From Lewinellaceae bacterium (GTDB taxonomy: Bacteria; Bacteroidota; Bacteroidia; Chitinophagales; Saprospiraceae): a stretch of 64,000 bases of DNA. Location: the NCBI GenBank assembly GCA_020636005.1, contig JACJYR010000004.1:372001-436000 (forward strand), written 5' to 3'. Made by a program: the position numbers and the translations under genes. This document shows positions 46,932 through 55,091 of the stretch, piece after piece; the first letter of the stretch is position 1; every line of letters begins with the position of its first letter. Below the pieces are notes generated by a model, which worked only from the letters and a program-made list of their open reading frames with translations, did not search any database and was not told where the DNA came from.

Positions 46932-48020
46932 TTATTTGTAAATAATGCCGCCGCCCACCACATCGTCCCCTTCGTAAAACACAGCAGATTGCCCGGGGGC
47001 GATACCTTTTACATTGGCCAAAAACTCTACCCTGACCTGCTGATCCTCATTTCTAAGGATGCTGTAGGTCCCGTTGTCCCGGTACCTCACTTTGGTCACT
47101 GTTTCCAGGCCGTCGGGTATCGCCTCGTACTTCATGGAGTTGACCTGCCCGACCTTCATCTGGTTCCTGATCAGGTCATCTTCCAGGCCCAGTACCACCG
47201 TGTTTGTTTCGGGCAAAATTTCGGTGACAAACATAGGCTGCCCGAAGGCCATGCCAAGCCCTTTTCTTTGGCCAATGGTATAAAATGGGTATCCCTGGTG
47301 CTCGCCCAACACTTCCCCTTTGGTGTTAACGAACCTGCCGCCCGCCAGGCTTTCTTCCAACCCTTCTACCCTTCTTTTAAGGAAACTGCGATAGTCGTTG
47401 TCGGGCACGAAGCAAATTTCATAGCTCTCCCCTTTTTTGGACAGCTCTGCATACCCCCTGTCGAAGGCTATCTGGCGCACTTCAGGCTTGGTCATCCTGC
47501 CCAACGGGAAACGGCTGCGGGAGAGGCATTCCTGGTCGAGGCCCCACAGCACGTACGACTGGTCCTTTTGCCGATCCACCGCCCTGGAGATGAATTTCCG
47601 CCCATCCTTTTCATTGATAATAGCGTAGTGGCCAGTGGCGATAAACCCGCAATCCAGGGCATCTGCTCTTTTCAGCAGCGCATTCCACTTGATGTGCGTA
47701 TTGCACAGCACACAAGGGTTCGGGGTGCGCCCGGCCATGTATTCCTCCACAAAATTGTCAATGACATAGTCGCCAAACTCTTCCCGGATATCCACGATGA
47801 AATGGTGGAAGCCCATGTCAACGGCCACCTTCCTGGCATCGTTGATGGAGTCCAGGCTACAGCAACCGGTTTCCTTGGAACTGCCGCCGGAGGTTGCATA
47901 ATCCCAGGTTTTCATGGTGATGCCCACTACTTCGTAGCCCTCCTCGTGCATCAGCATCGCCGTCACGGTGCTGTCAATGCCGCCGCTCATGGCCACCAGT
48001 ACCCTTCCATGTTTGCTCAT
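46932..48020 (-). CDS. mnmA: tRNA 2-thiouridine(34) synthase MnmA
   Basis: 362 residues from the ATG at 48020; a longer in-frame extension to 48107 lacks family similarity. PP-loop AMSGGIDSTVTAMLM, the two catalytic cysteines in GRTPNPCVLCN and YEICFVPD, and 'FYTIGQRKGLGMA'. It thiolates U34 of Lys, Glu and Gln tRNAs using sulphur relayed from IscS-type donors. A good -7 box lies 85 bases upstream of the start on the minus strand. Confidence 0.96.
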   Translation of the reverse strand: MSKHGRVLVAMSGGIDSTVTAMLMHEEGYEVVGITMKTWDYATSGGSSKETGCCSLDSINDARKVAVDMGFHHFIVDIREEFGDYVIDNFVEEYMAGRTPNPCVLCNTHIKWNALLKRADALDCGFIATGHYAIINEKDGRKFISRAVDRQKDQSYVLWGLDQECLSRSRFPLGRMTKPEVRQIAFDRGYAELSKKGESYEICFVPDNDYRSFLKRRVEGLEESLAGGRFVNTKGEVLGEHQGYPFYTIGQRKGLGMAFGQPMFVTEILPETNTVVLGLEDDLIRNQMKVGQVNSMKYEAIPDGLETVTKVRYRDNGTYSILRNEDQQVRVEFLANVKGIAPGQSAVFYEGDDVVGGGIIYK

Positions 48021-48104
48021 GGTTGAAAATTTTTGATTGTTTTCTGAATAATCCTGTGCATTTTCCGGATTGTTTTTATCCAAGCCAAACAGTAAAAACC
48101 ATTG

Positions 48105-48112
48105 CAAAGTTA
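48105..48112 (-). promoter_or_regulatory. -7 promoter box for mnmA
   Basis: The minus strand reads TAACTTTG, a perfect TAnnTTTG box. Transcription would begin near 48098, giving a leader of roughly 80 bases. A clear -33 element is not evident. Confidence 0.45.
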
Positions 48113-48269
48113 CAACAATGTGCTATGTTTGGTCTTCAAAGCCCTCCTGCACACTTTAAGATCGCCGTTTTAAGTTATTCTCCCCCCAAGGGACAAAAGT
48201 AATTTCGTAACTTTTGGTAGGATTTTTACACATCTTTACAACCAGATTTTTTTCACTAAACATGCTGAC

Positions 48270-49235
48270 ATGAAAAGTATTATCAAAATTTTTCTCCTGA
48301 ACATCCTGTTTGCAACTTCCCTGTTTTCACAAGAAGACGAATATGGGATTGCCTCTTTTTACTCTGACCTGTTCCACGGCAAACCCACTGCCAGCGGCGA
48401 ACTGTACGACAAAGGCAAATTGACGGCAGCCCACAAAACCCTGCCCTTTGGCACTTCTGTCCGGATCACCCGAATGGACAACAACAAATCTGTGGTGGTA
48501 AGGATCAATGACAGGGGACCTTTTATCAGCGGTCGCATCGTTGAGCTATCCAAAGAAGCCGCCCGCCAAATAGGGCTCGATGCCGACGGTTCCGCCAGGG
48601 TAAAATTGGAAGTGGTCAACGAAAAACCAGCCCAAACGGAGGCAGTTGCCAAGGCCGGGGATCAGCCAAAACCCTCCGAAGAGCAAATCCCGGCCAATGA
48701 GCCTGCTGAAAAACCAGTGGAAAAACCAGCAGCAAAACCCGAAAAGAAAAAAGAAGAAGTCGTAAATGCGGAAGACAAGACTTCCAAAAATTTAGCGGTG
48801 AACGAGAAACCCACCCCACCGGTAAAAACTGCTGCCAAAGCGGCAGACACGGCCAAGGCCGCGCCCGTCAGCGACAATGCTGCACCCAGTGTTGGAAAAG
48901 CGGTAAGGGTGGTAGGCAAGGACTACCAGCCCTACGATCTGTATCAAATCGAACTGAAAAGGCCCGAAAAGAAAGGCTTTGGGGTACAGGTGGCAGCACT
49001 CTCCACCCAGGATGCCTTGTTTAAAAAAATTGCCGAACTACAGGGAGACTGGTTTGACAATATCCTGGTCAGTGTTGAAAAAGCAGGTGCCAATGATATG
49101 CTCTATAAAGTTATCCTCGGCACTTTTGCCACCCAGGGAGAGGCCGATATTTATAAAGCCAATTTGAAAAAGAAAAAGAAAATGGACGGGTTTGTAGTGG
49201 ACCTTTCTTCCTGGGATACAAACAGTAGTAAGTAA
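48270..49235 (+). CDS. rlpA: RlpA-like septal ring protein with SPOR domain
   Basis: 321 residues. Signal peptide (~1-20), then a double-psi beta-barrel domain ('GIASFYSDLFHGKPTASGEL', 'AHKTLPFGTSVRITRMDN', 'VRINDRGPFISGRIVELS'). A long Ala/Pro/Lys/Glu-rich linker (~115-225) leads to a C-terminal SPOR domain (~240-315, 'GFGVQVAALSTQDALFKKIA'). RlpA proteins are lytic transglycosylases that act on denuded glycan at the septum; SPOR binds such glycan. The Asp and His needed in the barrel are present (SGEL...AAH). Confidence 0.92.
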   Translation: MKSIIKIFLLNILFATSLFSQEDEYGIASFYSDLFHGKPTASGELYDKGKLTAAHKTLPFGTSVRITRMDNNKSVVVRINDRGPFISGRIVELSKEAARQIGLDADGSARVKLEVVNEKPAQTEAVAKAGDQPKPSEEQIPANEPAEKPVEKPAAKPEKKKEEVVNAEDKTSKNLAVNEKPTPPVKTAAKAADTAKAAPVSDNAAPSVGKAVRVVGKDYQPYDLYQIELKRPEKKGFGVQVAALSTQDALFKKIAELQGDWFDNILVSVEKAGANDMLYKVILGTFATQGEADIYKANLKKKKKMDGFVVDLSSWDTNSSK

Positions 49236-49283
49236 TTGTTTGATTCCAGGCAAATCAAACCACTTCATGCAACTACTAACTAA

Positions 49284-49320
49284 GCCCGCCCGGTTGCAAT
49301 ACCTGGCGGGCTTTTTTTTT
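49284..49320 (+). terminator. Rho-independent terminator after rlpA
   Basis: GCCCGCC pairs with GGCGGGC (7 bp, 14-base loop), followed by a run of nine T. Confidence 0.85.
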
Positions 49321-49500
49321 CGAAAATTGTAACCGGACTGCGCAACTCCATGTCCAAGCTCCTGTCATTATCACATTCACCAATTAAGTAACGAGTGAAT
49401 CCTAACTTGTCCGTTTTACTTTAGAAAGCCGCTGTGAGAAAAGGTTTTTTAAAAATGAAATCGTCATTTTATGATTCCTTCGATCCTAAATCCGGTCTGT

Positions 49501-50226
49501 ATGAAAAACAATCCAGTTTTCGCTTTACTGCTTTTATTTTCCCTGTTGATCTCCTGCAACCTTGAATCTCAGAATTGGGGCACTGGCATCAAAGGAGAAG
49601 GGCCGAAAGTGACAAAAACCATTGAACTGCCCGCTTTCGACGGCCTGGCACTCGCTATCAGCGGCAACGTTTACCTGCGCCAGGGCAGCCCACAATCTGT
49701 CAAGGTGGAAGCCCAGCAAAACATCCTCGACATCCTTTCAAGGGAAGTAAAAGATGGTGTTTGGAAAATAAAATTTGATAAAAACGTCAGGAACTACGAA
49801 GACATCAAAATCTGGGTGACCATCCCTGAACTGACCGAAGTGGCCGTCAGCGGGTCTGGCTCGGTTAAAGGGGAAAATACCTTTACCGGTGTAGGCGAGC
49901 TGCAGTTGGCCGTCAGCGGGTCTGGAAACATCCACCTGGATGCCAGTTCAAAATCCCTGGAAGCAGCCATCAGCGGTTCGGGGAATATGGAATTGGGAGG
50001 AAGCACCGGCGATTGTTCCATGCGCATTTCCGGCTCCGGCGACATATCAGCCTTCGATCTGCAATCCAACAGTTGCTCCGTCCGCATTTCCGGTTCGGGC
50101 GATGCTTCGGTTAATGCAAAAGAAGACCTGGAAGTGGCCATTGCAGGCAGCGGCGATGTGTATTACAAGGGCGACGCAAGGGTAAAATCTAAAATCTCCG
50201 GCTCAGGGAATGTAATTTCCAAGTAA
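49501..50226 (+). CDS. Lipoprotein with GIN domain (DUF2807)
   Basis: 241 residues from the ATG at 49501. Lipobox LLISC. The body is a right-handed beta-helix of the GIN type: 'AFDGLALAISGNVYLRQGS' at the head and then at least seven SGSG turns (AVSGSGSVKG, AVSGSGNIHL, AISGSGNMEL, RISGSGDISA, RISGSGDASV, IAGSGDVYY, ISGSGNVIS). The domain is thought to act as a cell-surface or envelope scaffold. A terminator follows. Confidence 0.9.
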   Translation: MKNNPVFALLLLFSLLISCNLESQNWGTGIKGEGPKVTKTIELPAFDGLALAISGNVYLRQGSPQSVKVEAQQNILDILSREVKDGVWKIKFDKNVRNYEDIKIWVTIPELTEVAVSGSGSVKGENTFTGVGELQLAVSGSGNIHLDASSKSLEAAISGSGNMELGGSTGDCSMRISGSGDISAFDLQSNSCSVRISGSGDASVNAKEDLEVAIAGSGDVYYKGDARVKSKISGSGNVISK

Positions 50227-50269
50227 ATAGTCCAAATTTTTCATAACTAATGTTTTAGAGCGTGTGGAG

Positions 50270-50298
50270 CCATTGCCTTCGGGCAATGGTTTTTTATT
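50270..50298 (+). terminator. Rho-independent terminator after the GIN-domain gene
   Basis: CCATTGCC, loop TTCG, GGCAATGG, then TTTTTTATT. The UUCG tetraloop adds stability. Confidence 0.9.
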
Positions 50299-50363
50299 GC
50301 TCAGCACGCCGGTTGCCCCGCTTTTTTTTATTTGAAAAATATATAGAGAATTTTGAATTGACC

Positions 50364-50396
50364 CTTGCCATTCTGAAAGAAGATATTATAAATTTG
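50364..50396 (+). promoter_or_regulatory. Probable promoter of the tRNA pair
   Basis: TAAATTTG at 50389-50396 is a perfect -7 box. CTTG at 50364-50367, 21 bases upstream, may be the -33 element. tRNA-Thr begins 34 bases downstream of the -7 box. Confidence 0.55.
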
Positions 50397-50429
50397 CGCC
50401 TCGCTAAAAGAAGCGGTCTTTGAAAAGTT

Positions 50430-50502
<73 letters not shown>

Positions 50503-50561
50503 CGATGTTGGTTATGAGTTATGGGTTATGAGTTGCCAACTCAAAACTCAAAACTTCAATT

Positions 50562-50638
50562 CGGGGTGTAGCGCAGCCCGGTAGCGCGCGTCGTTCGGGA
50601 CGACGAGGCCGGAGGTTCGAATCCTCTCACCCCGACCA
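50562..50638 (+). tRNA. tRNA-Pro (anticodon CGG)
   Basis: Cloverleaf: acceptor CGGGGTG/CACCCCG, anticodon arm CGTCG-TTCGGGA-CGACG with CGG at 50596-50598, and T-arm GGTTCGAATCC. CCA is encoded at 50636-50638. It reads CCG. The 59-base spacer to tRNA-Thr contains simple GTTATGAGTT-type repeats with an inverted GAGTTG/CAACTC pair. A degraded integrase starts 78 bases downstream, consistent with past integration near this tRNA. Confidence 0.97.
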
Positions 50639-50715
50639 AGTTGATCTTAAATAATTGATTATCAGAACATTAGCTAATTCTTAACTGTCCCAGTTTTGGC
50701 CAGGTTTATTTAAGA

Positions 50716-51138
50716 ATGTATAGGCTAATGAAAAAAAATGTTTGCGCCTGGTCGCCAGCATCTATAGAAATATCAAAGGAGGGCGAAATAGATCGGTGGC
50801 GCATTTCTTTTTATCAGACCAACCCGGAGACTGGCATCCGGGAACGCTTCAGGCCTACCTTTGAACTCAACCGCCGCCGAATTGTCAAATCCGGGAAGAG
50901 GGAGGAACTCGCCAATTCTTATATCCAAAAAGTTAATGAACTGTTGCCCAAAGGTTTTCCTTTCCTGGTGGACCTGTACGGCCATCCGACCGGCCAACGG
51001 ATTGGCAAGGCCAAGGATAAACATAATGGGCTTTTGCACACGCCTGTGGTGGAAGCGCTTGATGTGGCTCAATGTCATTTTCAGGTGTTCTTGCAAGTTT
51101 GCAAACTTGCAAGAACTAAAAGACTTAAATTCTGCTAA
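50716..51138 (+). pseudogene. Tyrosine recombinase (phage integrase), N-terminal fragment
   Basis: The first ~125 codons match the arm/SAM-like N-terminal part of Bacteroidota tyrosine integrases ('IDRWRISFYQTNPETGIRER', 'KSGKREELANSYIQKVNELL', 'PKGFPFL', 'HTPVVEALDVAQ'). The reading frame then runs into a 30-base palindrome (51087-51116) and a dispersed 60-base repeat, and stops. The whole catalytic domain (R..HxxR..Y) is missing. It is therefore a remnant of an integrated element placed next to tRNA-Pro. Confidence 0.75.
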
Positions 51139-51158
51139 GGTAAACTTGAGAAAACTGG
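51087..51158 (+). repeat. 30-bp palindrome plus 60-bp dispersed repeat, copy A
   Basis: A perfect 30-base palindrome (half-site GTTCTTGCAAGTTTG) opens the element. Bases 51099-51158 then recur at 54612-54671 with two differences in 60 bases. It interrupts the integrase fragment. The copy at 54.6 kb keeps only a degenerate left palindrome arm. Confidence 0.8.
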
Positions 51159-51285
51159 TGGCTGGTGCCAGAGTAAAATATTTAGAGAAGTGTTAAAAAA
51201 TAGAAAACGTGCCCTCAAAAACCCAAGTTATCCGATTTTACTTCCAATTTATGTTTGGCTACTCTCAAACTAATCTATACAACAC

Positions 51286-52239
51286 ATGAAGAACATCATC
51301 CAATTTGTTATTTTTTTCAGCTGCCTTTCTGGGATGTCCGCCCAAGAGTCAATGTCAACAGAAGAAATAAAGGCTTCCAATGAAATATTTAATCGTCCTG
51401 AAAAGAACCCAACCTTCCCCGGCTGTTATGGGCAAGAGGATTCTGTGTTCCTTTTCAACTTTTGTGCACACGACCTTATGCACGAATTCATTTATGACAA
51501 TCTGCAGTATCCGGCTACTGCTTTGCGAAACGGAACAGAGGGGAACGTTAATTTAAGAATCCTTGTGGAAAAAGATGGTACAATTTCAGACTTCAAAGTA
51601 TCAGAACCTGCGGATAAACCAGAATTTGTAGAGGAGGCAATCCGTGTCATTCGTACCATGCCTAAATGGGATCCAGGGGAGATGAAGGGCATCAAGATCC
51701 GTTCTTACGCATATGTCACTGTTGACTTCAAAATTAAGGATGGAGCGATGATAAGGTTTCCACCAGAAGATTTAAGGAAAATTTTTACCAAAATCAAGGA
51801 AAGGGAGGAAGAGCAAAAGCAAATTCATTCAAACCCACCGCACAACAATGCTTCTGAAAGGAACAGCGTCCACCCCGGAGGGAGAAACAATCCTATGGCT
51901 GTTTTTGAAGGCCCCATGTTTCCTGGATGTGAAAACGAGACCGACTATCAGGTAAAGAAGAAATGTTCACATGAGCTTTTTGAGTCGTTCATTGATGCCA
52001 ATATTGAATATCCAGACTTGGCAAAAGCAAATAAAGTAAAAGGGACGGTATTGGTGAATTTTTCTATTGAAAAGGACGGTACTATCACTAATATAAAAGT
52101 TGTCGAAGACATTGGTGCCGGCTGTGGCGAAGAGGCAATACGTTTGGTGAAAATGATGCCCAAATGGGAACCAGGAACACGGAATGGGAGGCCAATCAAG
52201 GTGGACTTCACTATTTCCATAAATTTTAGTTGTAGATGA
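51286..52239 (+). CDS. Periplasmic protein with two TonB C-terminal-like domains
   Basis: 317 residues with signal peptide (MKNIIQFVIFFSCLSGMSAQ). Two TonB_C-like domains: residues ~55-150 ('LQYPATALRNGTEGNVNLRI', 'DKPEFVEEAIRVIRTMPKWD') and ~220-315 ('IEYPDLAKANKVKGTVLVNF', 'GCGEEAIRLVKMMPKWEPGT'). Each is preceded by a CPGC-like cysteine segment (FPGCYGQ, FPGCENE). There is no membrane anchor typical of TonB, so it does not energise transport as such; related proteins of unknown role are common in Bacteroidota. Confidence 0.82.
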   Translation: MKNIIQFVIFFSCLSGMSAQESMSTEEIKASNEIFNRPEKNPTFPGCYGQEDSVFLFNFCAHDLMHEFIYDNLQYPATALRNGTEGNVNLRILVEKDGTISDFKVSEPADKPEFVEEAIRVIRTMPKWDPGEMKGIKIRSYAYVTVDFKIKDGAMIRFPPEDLRKIFTKIKEREEEQKQIHSNPPHNNASERNSVHPGGRNNPMAVFEGPMFPGCENETDYQVKKKCSHELFESFIDANIEYPDLAKANKVKGTVLVNFSIEKDGTITNIKVVEDIGAGCGEEAIRLVKMMPKWEPGTRNGRPIKVDFTISINFSCR

Positions 52240-52317
52240 AATTGTATCCATTGGCGTAGTGCTTATCAATCAAAAGAACGATGCTAACATCACCATCTCT
52301 TTTCTGAGCCCGGCGGC

Positions 52318-52839
52318 TTGAACAATCGAAGTTATACAAAGCCGATACCCCTTAGCAGTGAGGTCCAACTGAGCAGAAGGGTGTGCTTTGAAGGGAAGAC
52401 CATATGCCAGCGGACCGTGTCGGAGCTGAAGGACGTGATTCGGACCATCAAGGCTACCGACCTGACCACCATCATGGACCGCCACACCAAAGATGAAAAC
52501 TGCCGTTCGATACAAACCATCCTTGCGCATGTGGTGAGCACCGGGCATAATTACATCGTGGAGATTCGCCGGAAAATGGGCGAAGACCTTAAATACTACG
52601 ACAAGGAACGGCTCGAAACGCCCAACAAATACCGGCTCGCCCTGAACAGCATGTTCAACTACGCCGTGCAGCTTTTTGAAGATTACCCCGGCCTGGCCGT
52701 AGAGGAATTGGACAACCAGCAAAAAATCATGGTGCGTTGGGGGCAGTTGTACGATGTGGAGCAATTGATAGAACATGCTATTGTGCATGTGCTCAGGCAC
52801 CGGAGGCAGGTGGAAAGGTTCCTGGGGAAAATGGCTTAG
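52318..52839 (+). CDS. DinB-like four-helix protein
   Basis: 173 residues if read from the TTG at 52318; GTG at 52381 is another possible start, and no ATG lies upstream in frame. Helix pattern and the ending 'EQLIEHAIVHVLRHRRQVER' resemble DinB/YfiT-like four-helix bundles with metal-binding histidines ('LAHVVSTGHNYI' and 'EHAIVHVLRHRR'). Function unknown; DinB relatives include metal-dependent thiol transferases. The lack of a good start raises the possibility that the 5' end is lost. Confidence 0.6.
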   Translation: MNNRSYTKPIPLSSEVQLSRRVCFEGKTICQRTVSELKDVIRTIKATDLTTIMDRHTKDENCRSIQTILAHVVSTGHNYIVEIRRKMGEDLKYYDKERLETPNKYRLALNSMFNYAVQLFEDYPGLAVEELDNQQKIMVRWGQLYDVEQLIEHAIVHVLRHRRQVERFLGKMA

Positions 52840-53013
52840 CTGCTTGCCAGTTGAGGAAGCCTTGCCACCCGTTGAAACGGGTTACAAGATGTCTAATGTG
52901 TGCTGTGCTTTGATTGTCTCTTAACGGAGCATACAAGCCAATTGCCCGATGCGCTGGCCGTCGCCGGAAAGGCCACCGCCTTCCCCGCATTAGGTCCCGG
53001 TCGGAAGGAACTG

Positions 53014-53922
53014 TTATTCGAAGCCCGCCCGCACAGCGTCCTGGGGGCCGATGTCCTTCTTCAGCAGCTTTTCATGGCCTGTTCGCACCTCGTAGGTGCG
53101 GACGCTTTCCTTCCCAAACAGCAAAAAGTGGCGATGAATCCGTTCCATATCCGATTGGCTGACGGTGAGGTAAACCACTGAATCCACCAGGCTCTTACCC
53201 TCCTTCATCAAGAAAACCTCATCCGGCAAATGGGTGCTGGCATTGAACCGAATCCCTGGATATTCCTTCAATTCAAAACTCATGAAACCATACGGCCCAT
53301 AGTCCCTGGAACGCTGTCTGCGATGGCTTTTCAGGAAGGTGCCCGACACCTCAACGGTCTCTCCTGCCTTGAACGGGAACAGCGACCTGGTGAACCCATC
53401 CAACTCCCTTTCGTATTTCTTTACAGATATAGGGACAAATACGAACAAAGCAATCCAAAGAAAATCCTTCCTACCCCACCGCAAGTTCCGGCATCCCGCT
53501 TCCACAGCAGGTTTTTCTTCCGTCAACCATTCCAGTAATTCGTCATATCCAGGCTGATTTTTTACTGTGACGGTATCGCCGACATTGTTGGTGTACACGT
53601 TAATGGCGTCATAAGAATTGTACTTGGTATATCTAGTAATCGAATCAAAACCGAGTTCCCTGACTCTACCCAAAAATCTCTTGTACAAAATTGCCCTTCG
53701 TCCCATGTCAATTTTCACGGCAGTAAAAGGCATCCTCCATAGCAATAGAACTGGTATGCTAGAAAGAAGTACAACCAGCATGATACCCATTTCCATTTCT
53801 TCATAGTTGATCAAACATAAAATGGCCACCAAAAGGTAAAGCGTTACAAGGTAAGAGACAGCATGGTATATCTTCCAGCCAAACCATTTACCCTCTGCTT
53901 TGGAAAAATTAAATAGCTGCAT
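53014..53922 (-). CDS. Hypothetical membrane protein
   Basis: 302 residues. Three predicted membrane segments: 'AVSYLVTLYLLVAILCLINY', 'GIMLVVLLSSIPVLLLWRM' (close together), and 'FLWIALFVFVPISVKKYERE' further on, with soluble parts between and after. The middle soluble part resembles PH-like/bPH domains ('IDMGRRAILYKRFLGRVREL'), but this is weak. No family recognised. It is flanked by mobile-element debris. Confidence 0.65.
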   Translation of the reverse strand: MQLFNFSKAEGKWFGWKIYHAVSYLVTLYLLVAILCLINYEEMEMGIMLVVLLSSIPVLLLWRMPFTAVKIDMGRRAILYKRFLGRVRELGFDSITRYTKYNSYDAINVYTNNVGDTVTVKNQPGYDELLEWLTEEKPAVEAGCRNLRWGRKDFLWIALFVFVPISVKKYERELDGFTRSLFPFKAGETVEVSGTFLKSHRRQRSRDYGPYGFMSFELKEYPGIRFNASTHLPDEVFLMKEGKSLVDSVVYLTVSQSDMERIHRHFLLFGKESVRTYEVRTGHEKLLKKDIGPQDAVRAGFE

Positions 53923-54074
53923 GGGTCAAATCTAAAACTGTTTCTAATAAAAAGGGCGGCCACTTTCGCTGTACAGGCCGCATTTGTACATTCCCTAAAC
54001 CCTTTGCCAACAGCAACCAAGGTCAGCTTTGCTTTTATTTAACACCCGCTTCCAGCCGTTGAGGACGAGGCTGC

Positions 54075-54261
54075 TTACTTGTTAAAGCTATCGTTCCTGC
54101 TCAGTTCGTCCAGGTTAAACCGGTGCAGCAGGAAGTATAAATCATAAAATTCCCGTTTCCTCCCACCTGCCTGCGACAGCAGCAAATTTCATGGCGCCCA
54201 TGTCCGGAAGACTGAGTAAACCGAGGCCATCCTCCAATACCAGCTCTTCAATAAACGTCAT
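54075..54261 (-). pseudogene. AbiEii-like nucleotidyltransferase toxin remnant, frameshifted
   Basis: From an ATG at 54261 the minus strand reads 'GLLSLPDMGAMKFAAVAGR' and then, after a frameshift near 54155, 'GRKREFYDLYFLLHRFNLDE' to a stop at 54075. The 'AMKxxAxAGR..RKxFxDLYFLL' pattern is the conserved C-terminal core of AbiEii/AbiGii-type nucleotidyltransferase toxins. Only ~60 residues remain, so it is non-functional. The antitoxin gene is not visible. Confidence 0.6.
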
Positions 54262-54611
54262 TTTTGCAGTCCGATACTTGCTCGAACTTTAGGTTATTCT
54301 TTATAGATAGTTGCATAAAAAATTGATTGGGGAAAAACCCTAAGCCGCTGATTTTCAATAAAATGACATCAATGACCAATGACTTTTAATGACGATTGTC
54401 TATAAAAGGGGTAGAAGACTTCTAACAACGAAAACAATAAGTACCAGTTTTTCAGCCAGTTATAAATTTCGTTGTTCATCGCAGAACGATTGCAGATAGT
54501 CTTTTACTTCAAACAACTGGGAATTGGCAAATTAGCATTTAGTTCTTGTCCGAAAATACTGGCTTTGGTGGAAAAAAAACCAGCAAAACCGCTCATGTGA
54601 AGCCTTACAAG

Positions 54612-54671
54612 TTGCAAACTTGCAAGAACTAAAAGACTTAATTTCTACTAAGGTAAACTTGAGAAAACTGG
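54612..54671 (+). repeat. 60-bp dispersed repeat, copy B
   Basis: 58 of 60 bases are identical to 51099-51158, including the palindrome's right arm (TTGCAAACTTGCAAGAAC). The left palindrome arm is decayed (CTTACAAG). It lies 113 bases before a MITE. Confidence 0.85.
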
Positions 54672-54783
54672 GGAGTAAGGCTATCTTCTTTTGCAGAGAA
54701 AACCGCCTTTACATGCTTTGACTCGTCCTAAATTGCTTTACACAAAAACGATTAAAGCCGTGAACAGGATAAATTAAAAAAGT

Positions 54784-54886
54784 CGCTCATGTTCTCTTGT
54801 TGCTGAAAAGGTCTGTGAAAGTGACGGGGTGACTTCGAAGTCACCCCGTCACTTAACGGTAAATCAGCATTTACAGAACATGAGCG
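54784..54886 (-). mobile_element. 103-bp MITE, copy 2, with 8-bp target duplication
   Basis: Same element as at 19905-20007, in opposite orientation and differing at 4 of 103 positions. It has 12-bp ends (CGCTCATGTTCT/AGAACATGAGCG) and is flanked by AAAAAAGT at 54776-54783 and 54887-54894. The central palindrome here is perfect (arms GTGACGGGGTGACTTC / GAAGTCACCCCGTCAC), with a T-A to G-C compensatory change relative to copy 1. Confidence 0.92.
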
Positions 54887-55091
54887 AAAAAAGTAACGCC
54901 GTGGGGCCGCTACCCGGAAGAACTCAAGCGAAAGATTGCTAAGGAACGTTTGCCCGGCAGGCACTGTCACCGTCCCTGTCAGCACATATCGGAATACGCA
55001 TAAATACACTCCATTGTGATTGTACCACAAGTAAGCGTCTTTTCTTTTGCCTCCCCAAAAAGGTTCTCTAAGTCCTCAATAGAATAACAGT

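Larger units (their letters stand above)
53923..55091. other. Decayed accessory region between hypothetical gene and caspase gene
   Basis: Nearly 1.2 kb without an intact gene. It contains a frameshifted AbiEii-like remnant (54075-54261, minus), a copy of the 60-base repeat (54612-54671) and a MITE (54784-54886). Possible coding scraps on the minus strand near 54430-54530 ('QLFEVKDYLQSFCDEQR') are too short to assign. Confidence 0.65.

Noticed and set aside
46323..48026. Long plus-strand frame of 567 codons opposite the lipoprotein gene and mnmA
   Set aside because: It is antisense to two genes, one of which (mnmA) has clear family motifs; the frame is a shadow of GC-biased codon positions and has no homology.
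54752..55030. Minus-strand frame of 92 codons
   Set aside because: It runs straight through the MITE palindrome and its codons follow the repeat; not a gene.
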